Origin: Candidatus Gastranaerophilales bacterium
GTDB taxonomy: Bacteria; Cyanobacteriota; Vampirovibrionia; Gastranaerophilales; Gastranaerophilaceae
Length of the DNA: 37,713 bases
Assembly: GCA_944323675.1 (NCBI GenBank)
Contig: CALUTK010000015.1
Span: 1 to 37,713, forward strand
Direction of reading: 5' to 3'
Of the stretch, positions 1-7,968 are shown one piece after another. The notes beneath the pieces were generated by a model. That model searched no databases. It worked only from the letters and a program-made list of their open reading frames with translations, and was not told the DNA's origin. Numbering within the stretch: the stretch's first letter is position 1; each line of letters opens with the position of its first letter. Position numbers and translations under genes: made by a program.

Positions 1-69
1 TAAAATCCAATGGGATATTATGGTATAAATTTTTGTGTTATTAGGAACTATATTAAACTGGAGGTTATG

Positions 70-414
70 ATGGCGGAAGAAATGACTAAAAAACATAAAT
101 ATTCAATAACTTTGCTGCTTGCTATGTTTTTAGGCGGACTTGGGGTTCACAGATTTTATACAGGATATATCTTGATTGGAATTGCACAAATTGTACTAAT
201 GCTTCTCAGCGGTCTGGGAGCAATATGGGTATTAATCGATTTAATATCACTTTTGACAAATAATTTTAAAGATGCAAAAGGTCAAATGCTTGAAGGCTAT
301 GATTCAACGTTAAGCAAAGTATTACGCACCTTTATCATTGTCATTTTCACACTCGGAATTTTAGGTGTAATTGCAGCGATAATTATGCCAACATTAATAA
401 GGATATCTTCATAA
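70..414 (+). CDS. TM2-domain membrane protein
   Basis: A 114-residue integral membrane protein. The TM2 domain fills residues 9-70: a first hydrophobic helix (about 12-24), the diagnostic turn GVHRFYTG (25-32), a second helix (34-62), then the polar stretch after NNFKDAKG. A third hydrophobic helix follows at about 87-110 and ends GILGVIAAIIMPTL. TM2 proteins are widespread and mostly of unknown function. The start at 70 is chosen because GGAGG lies at 60-64, five bases upstream; the ATG at 67 would be only two bases away, and the in-frame ATG at 10 has no ribosome site. The gene is convergent with pgk and shares a terminator with it. The C-terminal helix resembles the hydrophobic segment of type IV pilins but has no prepilin peptidase site. 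Confidence 0.85.
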   Translation: MAEEMTKKHKYSITLLLAMFLGGLGVHRFYTGYILIGIAQIVLMLLSGLGAIWVLIDLISLLTNNFKDAKGQMLEGYDSTLSKVLRTFIIVIFTLGILGVIAAIIMPTLIRISS

Positions 415-417
415 AAA

Positions 418-447
418 AAGAGCCATATTTCTATGGCTCCTTTTTTA
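418..447. terminator. Bidirectional terminator between the TM2 gene and pgk
   Basis: An 8-bp perfect stem, GAGCCATA (420-427) with TATGGCTC (432-439), has a 4-base loop. An A-run lies on its left and a T-run (441-446) on its right, so it can terminate transcription from both converging genes. Confidence 0.85.
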
Positions 448-458
448 TTTTTTTATTT

Positions 459-1661
459 CTACTTGTCATCCAAAGCAGCAACGCCAGGGAGAACTTTTCC
501 TTCGATAAATTCCAGAGAAGCTCCGCCGCCTGTTGATACGTGAGTGAAATCTTCTGCTTTACAGAATTTCTTAGCAGCTGATACAGAATCGCCGCCGCCA
601 ATTACTGATACTGCACCGTTTTTAGTTGCATCAACGATTGCTTCCAATACAGCTTTTGTACCTTCTGCAAATGCAGGATTTTCAAACGCACCTACAGGAC
701 CGTTCATCAAAATTGTTTTTGAATTTTTTATTACTTCGGCAAACGCTTTTCTTGAATCAGGGCCGGCGTCAACACCTTCAAATCCGTCAGGAATTTCGTC
801 AATTTTAACGAATTTGTTTGTGCCGTTGCCAGAGAAATCATCAGTTGCAAGAACATCTGTTGCCATAACTAATTTAACGCCTTTATCAGCAGCTTTCTTT
901 TCAATAGCTTTTGCAACTTCAAGCTGGTCATCTTCGCAGATTGAATTGCCGATTTTGCCGCCGTTAGCTTTTACGAATGTATAAGCCATACCGCCGCCGA
1001 TAATCATATTATCAACTTTATCGAGTAAGTTTTCCAGAACACCAATTTTTGAAGAAACTTTAGCACCGCCGACTACAGCTGTAAACGGTCTTGTCGGATT
1101 ATCAAGTGCCTGAGAAAGACATCTGATTTCTTTTTCCATCAACAAACCTGATACTGCAGGTTTCAAAACTTTTGCTAACTTAGCAGTTGATGTGTGGTTT
1201 CTGTGAGCTGCACCGAATGCATCGTTTACATAGAAATCACCGAGTTTTGCAAGTTCATTTGCAAAAGTCATGTCATCATCTTTTGCTTCTTCAGCTTTAT
1301 AGAAACGGATGTTTTCCAATAAAGCAACCTGACCGTCTTTCAATGCTTCCAATGCTTTATCAGCGCCTTCGCCAACAGGTTCTTTTACGAATAATACATC
1401 TTCACCGAGAACTTTAGATAAATATTTTGCAACAGGTTCAAGTGAAAATTCAAGGTTCCATTCGCCTTTCGGTCTGCCAAGGTGTGCCATCAAAATAATT
1501 TTAGCGCCCTTTTCTTTCAAAGCTTTTACTGTCGGGATAATAGCCTGAATTCTTGTATCGTCAGTAACATTTTTGTCAGCGTCTAAAGGTACGTTTACGT
1601 CAACTCTGACCAATGCTCTTTTACCTTTAACGTCGCCTAAATCTTTAATTGATTTTTTCAT
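459..1661 (-). CDS. pgk: Phosphoglycerate kinase
   Basis: A 400-residue cytosolic glycolytic/gluconeogenic enzyme that transfers phosphate between 1,3-bisphosphoglycerate and ADP. The N-terminal RVDVNVPLD and HLGRPKG motifs bind the phosphoglycerate. The C-terminal part carries the nucleotide-binding GGGDSVSA and the closing STGGGASLEFIEGKVLPG block. The length is normal for the family. The start is supported by AAGGAG nine bases upstream. A promoter (TTGAAA, 17 bp, TAATAT) lies in the short gap before it, so it is probably transcribed alone and ends at the shared terminator. With ppdK further along, it fits a pyrophosphate/ATP-flexible central pathway. Confidence 0.98.
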   Translation of the reverse strand: MKKSIKDLGDVKGKRALVRVDVNVPLDADKNVTDDTRIQAIIPTVKALKEKGAKIILMAHLGRPKGEWNLEFSLEPVAKYLSKVLGEDVLFVKEPVGEGADKALEALKDGQVALLENIRFYKAEEAKDDDMTFANELAKLGDFYVNDAFGAAHRNHTSTAKLAKVLKPAVSGLLMEKEIRCLSQALDNPTRPFTAVVGGAKVSSKIGVLENLLDKVDNMIIGGGMAYTFVKANGGKIGNSICEDDQLEVAKAIEKKAADKGVKLVMATDVLATDDFSGNGTNKFVKIDEIPDGFEGVDAGPDSRKAFAEVIKNSKTILMNGPVGAFENPAFAEGTKAVLEAIVDATKNGAVSVIGGGDSVSAAKKFCKAEDFTHVSTGGGASLEFIEGKVLPGVAALDDK

Positions 1662-1695
1662 ATATGCGTCTCCTTCTTAAATTTACCGCAACTTC

Positions 1696-1724
1696 ATATT
1701 ACCTAAAACAAAATTTCATTTCAA
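1696..1724 (-). promoter_or_regulatory. pgk promoter
   Basis: Minus strand: -35 TTGAAA (1724-1719), 17-bp spacer, -10 TAATAT (1701-1696). The predicted leader is about 27 nt and contains the AAGGAG ribosome site. Confidence 0.65.
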
Positions 1725-1732
1725 GACAGCAG

Positions 1733-1756
1733 AAAACCGGCATTTCTGCCGGCTTT
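1733..1756 (-). terminator. prs terminator
   Basis: A GC-rich hairpin (CCGGCA with TGCCGG, 4-base loop, extended by a G-U and A-U pairs) followed on the minus strand by TTTTC. It lies directly after the prs stop codon. Confidence 0.75.
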
Positions 1757-1785
1757 TCATCTTTTTTATCTTCCAGTTATTAAAG

Positions 1786-2796
1786 TTAAACTTGCATTTC
1801 TTTTTCAAAACCAAATAATGAACTTACGGATTCATCATCGTGAATTCTTGAAATTGCCTGCCCCAAAAGCGGAGCAACAGAAAGCTGTTTAATATTCGGA
1901 GGCATTTTGTCCATATCAAGAGGAATTGTATTTGTAACAATACATTCTTTGATAGGAGCGTTTGAAATTCTCTCTACTGCAGGACCTGAAAATACTGGAT
2001 GAACAGCACAGACATAAACATCTTTTGCTCCTTCTCTTTTTAATAGTTTTGCAGCTTCACAGATTGTACCTGCAGTATCAATCATATCATCAAACATGAC
2101 ACAAACTTTATCTTTGACATCGCCTATGACATGAGAGGCAATAGCTTCATTGTGTTTGTCACGACGTTTGTCAATAATCGCTAATGAGCAGCCGACAGCT
2201 TTTGCGAAATGTCTTGTTCTTTGTACGCCTCCCGTATCAGGGCTTACAGCAACCATATCATCAGGATTGATGTTTAAACTTTTGATGTAATTTACAAGAA
2301 TTGGTGTTGCAAAAATATGGTCAACAAGGATATTAAAGAACCCTTGAATTTGTCCTGTATGCAAGTCCATTGCAAGAACTCTATCAGCACCGGCTGTTGT
2401 CAAAAGATCAGCAACGAGTTTTGCGGTAATGGCTTCACGACCTGAAGTTTTTCTGTCCTGTCTTGCATAACCATAATACGGGATTACAGCAGTAATAGTT
2501 TTTGCACTTGCACGTTTAAATGCGTCAATTATAATCAATAATTCCATCAAATTTTCATTGACAGGATTGCACAACGGCTGGATAATAAAAACATCGTCGC
2601 CGCGGACGCTTTCTTTAACCTGTACATAAATTTCGCCGTCAGCAAAATTTTTCACAACCATCGGTCCGATAGTAGTACCGAGATAATCAGCGATTTCCTG
2701 TGCAAGTTTAGTATTTGAACGACCGGCAAAAAGTCTTATATCATGGGTCGGATTAATTGCACGTTCCAGCTGAGGAAAAGCCATTTCTAAAACCAT
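1786..2796 (-). CDS. prs: Ribose-phosphate pyrophosphokinase (PRPP synthase)
   Basis: A 336-residue class I PRPP synthase that makes PRPP from ribose 5-phosphate and ATP for nucleotide, histidine, tryptophan and NAD synthesis. Visible motifs are the N-terminal RLFAGRSNTKLAQEIA, the YARQDRK ATP loop, the SPDTGGVQRTR segment and the ribose-phosphate loop DDMIDTAGT. The protein is about 20 residues longer at the N terminus than many bacterial forms. Met5 is an alternative start, but AAAGGG lies 11 bases before the first ATG. It has its own promoter and terminator, so it is probably monocistronic. Confidence 0.97.
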   Translation of the reverse strand: MVLEMAFPQLERAINPTHDIRLFAGRSNTKLAQEIADYLGTTIGPMVVKNFADGEIYVQVKESVRGDDVFIIQPLCNPVNENLMELLIIIDAFKRASAKTITAVIPYYGYARQDRKTSGREAITAKLVADLLTTAGADRVLAMDLHTGQIQGFFNILVDHIFATPILVNYIKSLNINPDDMVAVSPDTGGVQRTRHFAKAVGCSLAIIDKRRDKHNEAIASHVIGDVKDKVCVMFDDMIDTAGTICEAAKLLKREGAKDVYVCAVHPVFSGPAVERISNAPIKECIVTNTIPLDMDKMPPNIKQLSVAPLLGQAISRIHDDESVSSLFGFEKEMQV

Positions 2797-2834
2797 TTTT
2801 ACAATTACCCTTTCAGTTACTCACTGCATGGATT

Positions 2835-2863
2835 ATTATAATCCCGCTATATACAAATTTCAA
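2835..2863 (-). promoter_or_regulatory. prs promoter
   Basis: Minus strand: -35 TTGAAA (2863-2858), 17-bp spacer, -10 TATAAT (2840-2835). This near-consensus housekeeping promoter gives a leader of about 32 nt that includes AAAGGG. Confidence 0.75.
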
Positions 2864-2932
2864 TATTAATTTTAAGTAATATTAAAAATTTGGTACGTAT
2901 GGAGTAAAACTCTAAAAAAATTTTTTTTGCTA

Positions 2933-4300
2933 TTAATTATTTAAACTGTGAATCGGAGCTGGGATGCGTCCGCCGCGATTTACAAAGCCTGCAGATGAAA
3001 GCGTGTTCACCGGCATAATAGGAGCTTCACCCAGAAGTCCGCCGTAAGAGACTTTGTCGCCGACAGTTTTTCCGTAAGCCGGAATTACCCTGACAGCCGT
3101 TGTCTTTTTATTTATCATCCCGATTGCCATTTCATCAGCTATCATTCCCGCAATTGTACTTGAAGGTGTATCTCCCGGAATAGCTATCATATCAAGGCCG
3201 ACAGAACATACACACGTCATTGCTTCAAGTTTGTCAAATGTAAGATATCCTTTTGTTGCAGCCTCTATCATTCCGGCATCTTCTGATACCGGAATAAATG
3301 CACCGGAAAGTCCTCCGACATGTGAACTTGCCATTATGCCGCCTTTTTTTACAGCGTCATTCAGCATTGCAAGTGCGGCGGTTGTTCCGTGTGCGCCGGC
3401 GTGTTCAAGCCCCATTGCCTGAAAGATTCCGGCTACGCTGTCGCCTTCCGCCGGCGTCGGCGCAAGTGACAGGTCTATAATACCAAACGGAATATCCAGT
3501 TTTTTTGCTAATTTACGTCCTACAAGCTCTCCTGTTGACGTAATTTTATAAGCTATCTGTTTAATCTTATTTGCAAGTTCCGATAAGTCCGCGTCTTTTG
3601 GCATAGATGCTATTGCGGCTCTCACAACCCCTGGCCCTGAAACTCCAACATTCAGCGCGCATTCCGGTTCGCCTATACCGCAAAAAGCCCCAGCCATAAA
3701 CGGGTTGTCGCTTGCAGAGTTACAGAAACATACTAATTTTGCAGCACCTATCCCGTCGCGGTCTTTAGTGAGTTCTGCCGATTTTTTTATTATTTCAGCC
3801 ATTTTTAAAACAGCATCCATATTAATTCCGGCTTTTGATGAGGCAAGGTTTACTGATGAACAGAGTCTTTCCGTTTGTGCTAAAGCTTCAGGAATGCTTT
3901 CTATTAGGAGTTTGTCGCCTTTTGTGCAGCCCTTTTCCACAAGCGCGGAAAATCCGCCGATAAAATTCACCCCGACTTCTTCTGCCGCTTTATCAAGAGT
4001 TTTTGCGATTTTTACGTAATCCGGATTCTTGCAGGCTTCTCCCACAAGCGAAATCGGGGTTACTGCTATCCTTTTATTTATAATCGGGATGGAATAGTCA
4101 TTTTCCAGTTCGTCTGCGTATTCAACAAGATTTTTCGCGTAATGTCTAATCTTGTTATAAATATTATCGCAAACTACATTGACATCGCTATCCATACAAT
4201 CTCTCAAACTCAAGGCCAGCGTTACCGTCCTGATATCGAGGTTGTACAGTTTTATCATATTAATTGTTTCAAGTATAAAATTTTCGTTAATAACCGCCAA
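2933..4300 (-). CDS. UPF0210 / DUF711 (PFL-like fold) protein
   Basis: A 455-residue protein of the UPF0210 family, which has a fold related to pyruvate formate-lyase but no established reaction. It is full length, from the typical N-terminal block (about residues 10-45, with [11 protein letters not shown]) to the conserved end [20 protein letters not shown]. No glycyl-radical loop was seen. In many bacteria this gene sits beside a small ACT-domain gene (UPF0237). Here that partner is absent, and its start overlaps the end of the ZorB-like gene by 14 bp, so it is likely translated by coupling as the last gene of the stator operon. Downstream there is only an A7T8 tract (2914-2928), not a clear hairpin. 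Confidence 0.9.
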   Translation of the reverse strand: MAVINENFILETINMIKLYNLDIRTVTLALSLRDCMDSDVNVVCDNIYNKIRHYAKNLVEYADELENDYSIPIINKRIAVTPISLVGEACKNPDYVKIAKTLDKAAEEVGVNFIGGFSALVEKGCTKGDKLLIESIPEALAQTERLCSSVNLASSKAGINMDAVLKMAEIIKKSAELTKDRDGIGAAKLVCFCNSASDNPFMAGAFCGIGEPECALNVGVSGPGVVRAAIASMPKDADLSELANKIKQIAYKITSTGELVGRKLAKKLDIPFGIIDLSLAPTPAEGDSVAGIFQAMGLEHAGAHGTTAALAMLNDAVKKGGIMASSHVGGLSGAFIPVSEDAGMIEAATKGYLTFDKLEAMTCVCSVGLDMIAIPGDTPSSTIAGMIADEMAIGMINKKTTAVRVIPAYGKTVGDKVSYGGLLGEAPIMPVNTLSSAGFVNRGGRIPAPIHSLNN

Positions 4301-4991
4301 AGTTTAACCCGAACATTCTTGATATGTTCTTTGCCTTTACTCTTAATTTTAATTCTACACGACGGCTTTTTGTTAAATCTTCTTTTCCGTCAGCCGTTAA
4401 GACGGGTTCTGAAAAGCTTTTTCCTTCTACAGTAAGCATTTTTCTTAATGTGGCATCATACTGTCTGTTATATGCTGTTTTAAACATATATTCTTCGACA
4501 GCATGTGCGCGCATTAAACTGAGTTCCATATTTTTTACAAACTGTTCATTCGGTGATTTAAGCCCTTTAAACATCTGTGAATCAGTGTGTCCCTGCACAA
4601 CTACGTTTACAACATTTTCATATAATGCAGGGTTGGAAAAAATAGTATTTATATAAATCGGAACAAATTTATCAAGGTAACGTTTCCCTTTTTCTGTCAG
4701 GGTATAGCTTCCGACATCAAAAAGCTGAAGATCAGAAATTTTTACGTTACCTGTAAGTTTATCAACTTCTGCGTCAATATCGGCCTCTTTAAGCCGTTCA
4801 GCCATCTGTTCGGAGGCTTTAATCTGGTTCTGCTGCAGTTCTACCGTTTCCTGAGTAAAACCTGTCATGGCAAGTACGAACAGGGTCATAAAGATGATTG
4901 CCAAACCTAACATAAGGTCGGACATCGTCGTCCAGAATACGTTATTATCGTTTTCTTCTGTATGTTTACTTTTACCTGCCAGAATTCCCAA
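4287..4991 (-). CDS. ZorB/MotB-like stator subunit with OmpA-type domain
   Basis: A 234-residue inner-membrane protein with one transmembrane helix (about 20-42) and a periplasmic OmpA/MotB-like peptidoglycan-binding domain (GHTDS at 134-138, and the late [15 protein letters not shown] helix). The helix begins [16 protein letters not shown], so an aspartate (D25) sits where MotB and ZorB proteins have the ion-carrying Asp. The WxxxSDLM context is closer to ZorB than to flagellar MotB, judged from memory of these families. The start codon is TTG, chosen because GGAGG lies six bases upstream. It follows the ZorA-like gene by 12 bp and overlaps the UPF0210 gene. No flagellar or Zorya effector gene is nearby. 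Confidence 0.8.
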   Translation of the reverse strand: MGILAGKSKHTEENDNNVFWTTMSDLMLGLAIIFMTLFVLAMTGFTQETVELQQNQIKASEQMAERLKEADIDAEVDKLTGNVKISDLQLFDVGSYTLTEKGKRYLDKFVPIYINTIFSNPALYENVVNVVVQGHTDSQMFKGLKSPNEQFVKNMELSLMRAHAVEEYMFKTAYNRQYDATLRKMLTVEGKSFSEPVLTADGKEDLTKSRRVELKLRVKAKNISRMFGLNFGGY

Positions 4992-5003
4992 GTTTTTCCT
5001 CCG

Positions 5004-5909
5004 TTAGAATAAATCGTCAACAGCGTCTGACTTAGTTGCCTTTGCCATTTCTTTCATTTGTTTGTTCATCAGGTTCATACCGAAAATAAGGTTTTCCAGA
5101 TACGGAACAAGGTTGCCTGCAATACCGGAATTCAGCGCAACCTTAAAATGGTTAGGCAATTCGGTTATAAGATGCTGCAGGGCATTGTTTTGAATTTTTG
5201 TTTCTTTCAGAAGTTCCAGCAAGAATTTTTCGGACGAAATGTTATCAAATAATTTTCCAATGACATCAATAACTCTTGCAAAAGGTCTGTGACACCAGAT
5301 TGCATAGGCGAATTTTTCATAGATGATGAATAACAGTGAAGCACACAATGCGAATACTGATACCAGCGCAGCGATCTGCATGGAACTCATCAGGTTTGCA
5401 ACGGATGCGATAGTTGCTTCCTGGCTTGAAAAGTCAATTTTACCGAACGCGATTGCAATGTTCAAGAACGTAAACAACGGGCCTAAACCTGTAAGGATTG
5501 TCGGCCAGGAAACCATCAGCTTGTTATTAAATTTCCCTGTGACTAATGATTCTTCATTAAAAAAGTATGCAGGATCAACCGTTGTTTGAATATTCTGAAT
5601 GGTAGAAGAAACTTCTTTGTAAGTCAGAGTATTATTTTGGCCTTTCAACGCTACGGATTCAGAAAATACTAAAGTATTCTTGAATTCCATCCAAATAGCG
5701 GATACATAAGGATTTAAAGACATCCACTCATCAATTTCTTTAAACCGGTAGTTCAAGTCACTCTTTTTAAAGTTACTTGTAAACATATAAAGTATATTAA
5801 GGTTCTTTTTTACTCTGTTGTACATAATTGTACAATATGTCATTGCTGAAATGAACGCAAAGATTACAACCAGAATAGGCGGGTCGGTTAATATATGTCC
5901 TAAATTCAT
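5004..5909 (-). CDS. ZorA/MotA/TolQ-like proton-channel stator subunit
   Basis: A 301-residue membrane protein with three hydrophobic helices: about 12-30, 132-155 and 176-197. Helix two carries WPTILTGLGPLFTF (135-148), matching the P-x-x-x-(T/L)GLG-x-x-x-T-F signature of the MotA/TolQ/ExbB superfamily. The cytoplasmic loop (31-130) and the tail (about 200-301) are helical. The tail is far shorter than in described ZorA proteins. It starts at ATG with GGAG eight bases upstream and is first in an operon with the ZorB-like and UPF0210 genes. It most likely forms an ion-driven complex with the next gene; what it drives is unknown. It is not ExbB/TolQ proper, because its partner has a peptidoglycan-binding domain. 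Confidence 0.78.
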   Translation of the reverse strand: MNLGHILTDPPILVVIFAFISAMTYCTIMYNRVKKNLNILYMFTSNFKKSDLNYRFKEIDEWMSLNPYVSAIWMEFKNTLVFSESVALKGQNNTLTYKEVSSTIQNIQTTVDPAYFFNEESLVTGKFNNKLMVSWPTILTGLGPLFTFLNIAIAFGKIDFSSQEATIASVANLMSSMQIAALVSVFALCASLLFIIYEKFAYAIWCHRPFARVIDVIGKLFDNISSEKFLLELLKETKIQNNALQHLITELPNHFKVALNSGIAGNLVPYLENLIFGMNLMNKQMKEMAKATKSDAVDDLF

Positions 5910-5933
5910 ACTATTTTCTCCATTCTGATAAAA

Positions 5934-5962
5934 ATTCTAACATAGTTTACATTTAAGTGCAA
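5934..5962 (-). promoter_or_regulatory. Promoter of the stator operon
   Basis: Minus strand: -35 TTGCAC (5962-5957), 17-bp spacer, extended -10 TGT-TAGAAT (hexamer 5939-5934). The leader is about 17 nt and includes GGAG. Confidence 0.7.
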
Positions 5963-6218
5963 AAGTTTTACATAATGAAAACAAAATTCTCATACGTTTG
6001 GAGGATATTTTAGTTTTTTTATTAAAGAAAAATTTTTCTCTTCCGAATAAAAAAACATAATTAAATACAAGAGCATAGTTCTTGTATTACCTCCCCAAGT
6101 CTGGTAGCCGTTCTTATCTAAGACGGCTTTTTTTTATCTCTGCGCTTCTGCGCGGCAGAATTGATTATACGAAAAGCGGCGACGCTAGGTTAAATGATAA
6201 AATTTCCTGATTATAGCG
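5963..6218. other. Intergenic stretch between stator operon and fucosyltransferase
   Basis: There is no convincing protein gene. The right half holds the candidate small RNA (6064-6135). The left half is AT-rich, with a lone GGAGG on the plus strand (near 6000) and no start codon after it. A short GCGC-TTCT-GCGC hairpin lies near 6142-6155 and has no T-run. Confidence 0.5.
6064..6135 (+). ncRNA. Candidate two-hairpin small RNA with anti-Shine-Dalgarno linker
   Basis: Seen in the sequence: a 9-bp perfect hairpin (AATACAAGA 6064-6072, TCTTGTATT 6080-6088); a linker with ACCTCCCC (6089-6096); and a terminator hairpin (AGCCGT, bulged T, CTT, paired with AAGACGGCT, 6106-6128) ending in eight T. 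No protein gene precedes the terminator on this strand, so it most likely ends a short RNA. A possible promoter is TTTTTC (6033-6038), 17 bp, CATAAT (6056-6061), giving a start near 6067. The exposed CCUCCCC could pair with GGAGG ribosome sites. The layout, two hairpins around a CU-rich single strand, is that of cyanobacterial Yfr1, but homology is not shown. Confidence 0.5.
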
Positions 6219-7121
6219 TTAAAAACGATACATAATTTTTTCACGATTTACAATATCTTTTTCAAAAGGTTCATTTCCGCTTTCAATTATGCTGTATAAA
6301 AATTCTTCAAGCTGTTTCTCTCGTTCTTCAGGATTAAACAGTAACGGTGGCTGACTCAGCATTTCAAGATAGAGTTGTTCATTGTTATCAAGTAATTTTA
6401 TATATTCAATAACAGAGTCTAATGAATCAAAGTCATTACAATTTATAAAAGCCTTAGGGTTAAATTCTTTGCAGACAAGCGGATTACCCCAGTAAATTGG
6501 AATTGATGAAGCCATAAATGCATCTGTTAATTTTTCTGTGGTGTAACCATTCCCAATTGTATTTTCAAAAGCAATTGTAAATTTATAATTGCTTAGAAAT
6601 TTAATTTTATCTTCATCAAACCACCAGTTTTTTCTGGGTGGAATCGGGTTATCCATATTATTTAAAACAGTTGATGGGCAGTCTATATGTTTATATTGAG
6701 CAAGATCTCTGCAGAATTGCTGGCGCAAAAGCGCTCCTGACCCAAGAGTATAATTCCGGTATACAAAGTTGCAGAATTTACGATTTTCGGGAGAATTTAA
6801 ATGCTTTATTCTTAGTTTTTCGTTGTAATAATACAATGGAAAACGAAAATGCCTGTTATCAAAAGTTATATAATTCGGACTTATTGCGTAGTCACATTTG
6901 TTAAAATTCGGGACAAGATTTTCTCCAGTGACAAATATTTTTGTACAACTAGTGTAGGATGTGTTTTTATTCCCGAAACAAGAATAAAAAATAAAGTCAG
7001 GTTTATCAGTGTTGATTTCAAGATGATATTTCTTTTTCAGAATTTTATACAATAAACTTTGTTCAATTATAAAACCACGCCAAAAATCACAGAAATTTAT
7101 TTTTATAACTTTATCTTTCAT
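6219..7121 (-). CDS. Alpha-1,3-fucosyltransferase (GT10 family)
   Basis: A 300-residue glycosyltransferase of CAZy family GT10, which moves fucose from GDP-fucose onto GlcNAc or glucose of surface glycans. The diagnostic C-terminal block is clear: FTIAFENT near residue 192, then GYTTEKLTDAF and SIPIYWGNP, the GDP-fucose site. The N-terminal acceptor half is divergent, as usual. There is no transmembrane segment, so it is probably cytosolic or peripheral. It stands alone and no GDP-fucose synthesis genes are in view. The upstream region has a consensus -35 (TTGACA) and a -10 only seven bases before the ATG with no Shine-Dalgarno, suggesting a leaderless message. Low GC and isolation hint at acquisition by transfer. 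Confidence 0.85.
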   Translation of the reverse strand: MKDKVIKINFCDFWRGFIIEQSLLYKILKKKYHLEINTDKPDFIFYSCFGNKNTSYTSCTKIFVTGENLVPNFNKCDYAISPNYITFDNRHFRFPLYYYNEKLRIKHLNSPENRKFCNFVYRNYTLGSGALLRQQFCRDLAQYKHIDCPSTVLNNMDNPIPPRKNWWFDEDKIKFLSNYKFTIAFENTIGNGYTTEKLTDAFMASSIPIYWGNPLVCKEFNPKAFINCNDFDSLDSVIEYIKLLDNNEQLYLEMLSQPPLLFNPEEREKQLEEFLYSIIESGNEPFEKDIVNREKIMYRF

Positions 7122-7128
7122 AATATAT

Positions 7129-7156
7129 AAAATAGATTAATTTTATATTTTGTCAA
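7129..7156 (-). promoter_or_regulatory. Fucosyltransferase promoter, probably leaderless
   Basis: Minus strand: consensus -35 TTGACA (7156-7151), 16-bp spacer, -10 TATTTT (7134-7129). The start codon begins 7 nt after the -10, and there is no purine-rich ribosome site in between. Confidence 0.5.
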
Positions 7157-7201
7157 ATTATATAAAAAAGTTAATATGATTGTAATATACCCTGCGTATA
7201 C

Positions 7202-7230
7202 TTCACACCTTCCTTGTAATATGCTATAAT
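7202..7230 (+). promoter_or_regulatory. Histidine kinase promoter, leaderless
   Basis: -35 TTCACA (7202-7207), 17-bp spacer, extended -10 TGC-TATAAT (hexamer 7225-7230), then six bases and ATG at 7237. Transcription starting about seven bases after the -10 would begin on the start codon itself. Confidence 0.75.
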
Positions 7231-7236
7231 AACTCT

Positions 7237-7968
7237 ATGAACGACATTGAAAAAAATTACGAGGATTTTATTTCAACGGTGAGCCATGAATTACGCACCC
7301 CTCTCACTTCAATCAGAGGATTTGCGCAAACAATGCTTGCCTCATGGGATAAAATTGATGATGAGAATAAGAAAAAATTCCTCAAAATAATTGAAGATCA
7401 GTCAAACAGGTTAATTAACCTTGTTGAAAATATGCTCTCCGTATCAAAACTTCAATCAGGGAAGGAAGCTCTTGTGTTTAAAGAAACTGATCCCGCGCCT
7501 GTTATTAATATTGCTGTTTCTGTTGTTAAAAGCCAGTATACTAACAGAAACTTTGAGGTCAATATTGACCCGAAAACACCCTCTATTCTTGTAGATAAAG
7601 ATAGATTTATGCAGATTATGACAAACTTAATTGAAAATGCCGCAAAATATTCTGATGAAAATTCTACGGTTAAAATAACTACCGCCTACGCGCAAAACTG
7701 TGAATTTGTGTCAATAAAGGTTTCAGATACCGGTATCGGAATTGCGGAAGAAGATTACGAAAGAATTTTTACAAAGTTTTCAAGAATTGATAATCCGCTT
7801 ACAAGAAAAGTTCAAGGAAGCGGACTCGGACTCTATATTACAAAAAATCTGGTTGATAAGATGAACGGGAAAATTACCGTACAATCCTCCGGCAAAGAAA
7901 CGACTTTTGAAGTTCTTTTTCCTGTTTGCAATTTAGAAACACTTGCGAGGGAAAAATGCAGACAGTAA
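7237..7968 (+). CDS. Soluble histidine kinase without sensor domain
   Basis: A 243-residue protein made of only a dimerisation/phosphoacceptor domain and an ATPase domain. The H-box SHELRTPLTSI has the phosphorylated His at residue 17. The N-box NLIENAAKYS, G1 DTGIGI, F-box FTKFSR and G2 GSGLGLYI follow, so catalysis looks intact. There is no transmembrane helix and no PAS, GAF or HAMP domain before the H-box; it must sense through a partner or act in the cytosol. Its 3' end overlaps the next gene, a double-receiver regulator, by 13 bp, so the two are very likely a cognate pair. There is no Shine-Dalgarno; the promoter -10 ends six bases before ATG. Confidence 0.93.
   Translation: MNDIEKNYEDFISTVSHELRTPLTSIRGFAQTMLASWDKIDDENKKKFLKIIEDQSNRLINLVENMLSVSKLQSGKEALVFKETDPAPVINIAVSVVKSQYTNRNFEVNIDPKTPSILVDKDRFMQIMTNLIENAAKYSDENSTVKITTAYAQNCEFVSIKVSDTGIGIAEEDYERIFTKFSRIDNPLTRKVQGSGLGLYITKNLVDKMNGKITVQSSGKETTFEVLFPVCNLETLAREKCRQ

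Noticed and set aside
544-1417. Plus-strand ORFs inside pgk
   Set aside because: They are shadows of the strongly supported minus-strand pgk frame, with no ribosome sites or recognisable products.
4287-5909. Flagellar motAB
   Set aside because: The helix context of the partner's Asp fits ZorB better, the A subunit has three helices instead of four, and no flagellar gene is in view.
5980-6067. Minus-strand ORF of 28 codons preceded by GGGGAGG
   Set aside because: The spacing from GGGGAGG to ATG is about 13 bases and the GGGGAGG is the complement of the small RNA linker; the peptide has no feature.
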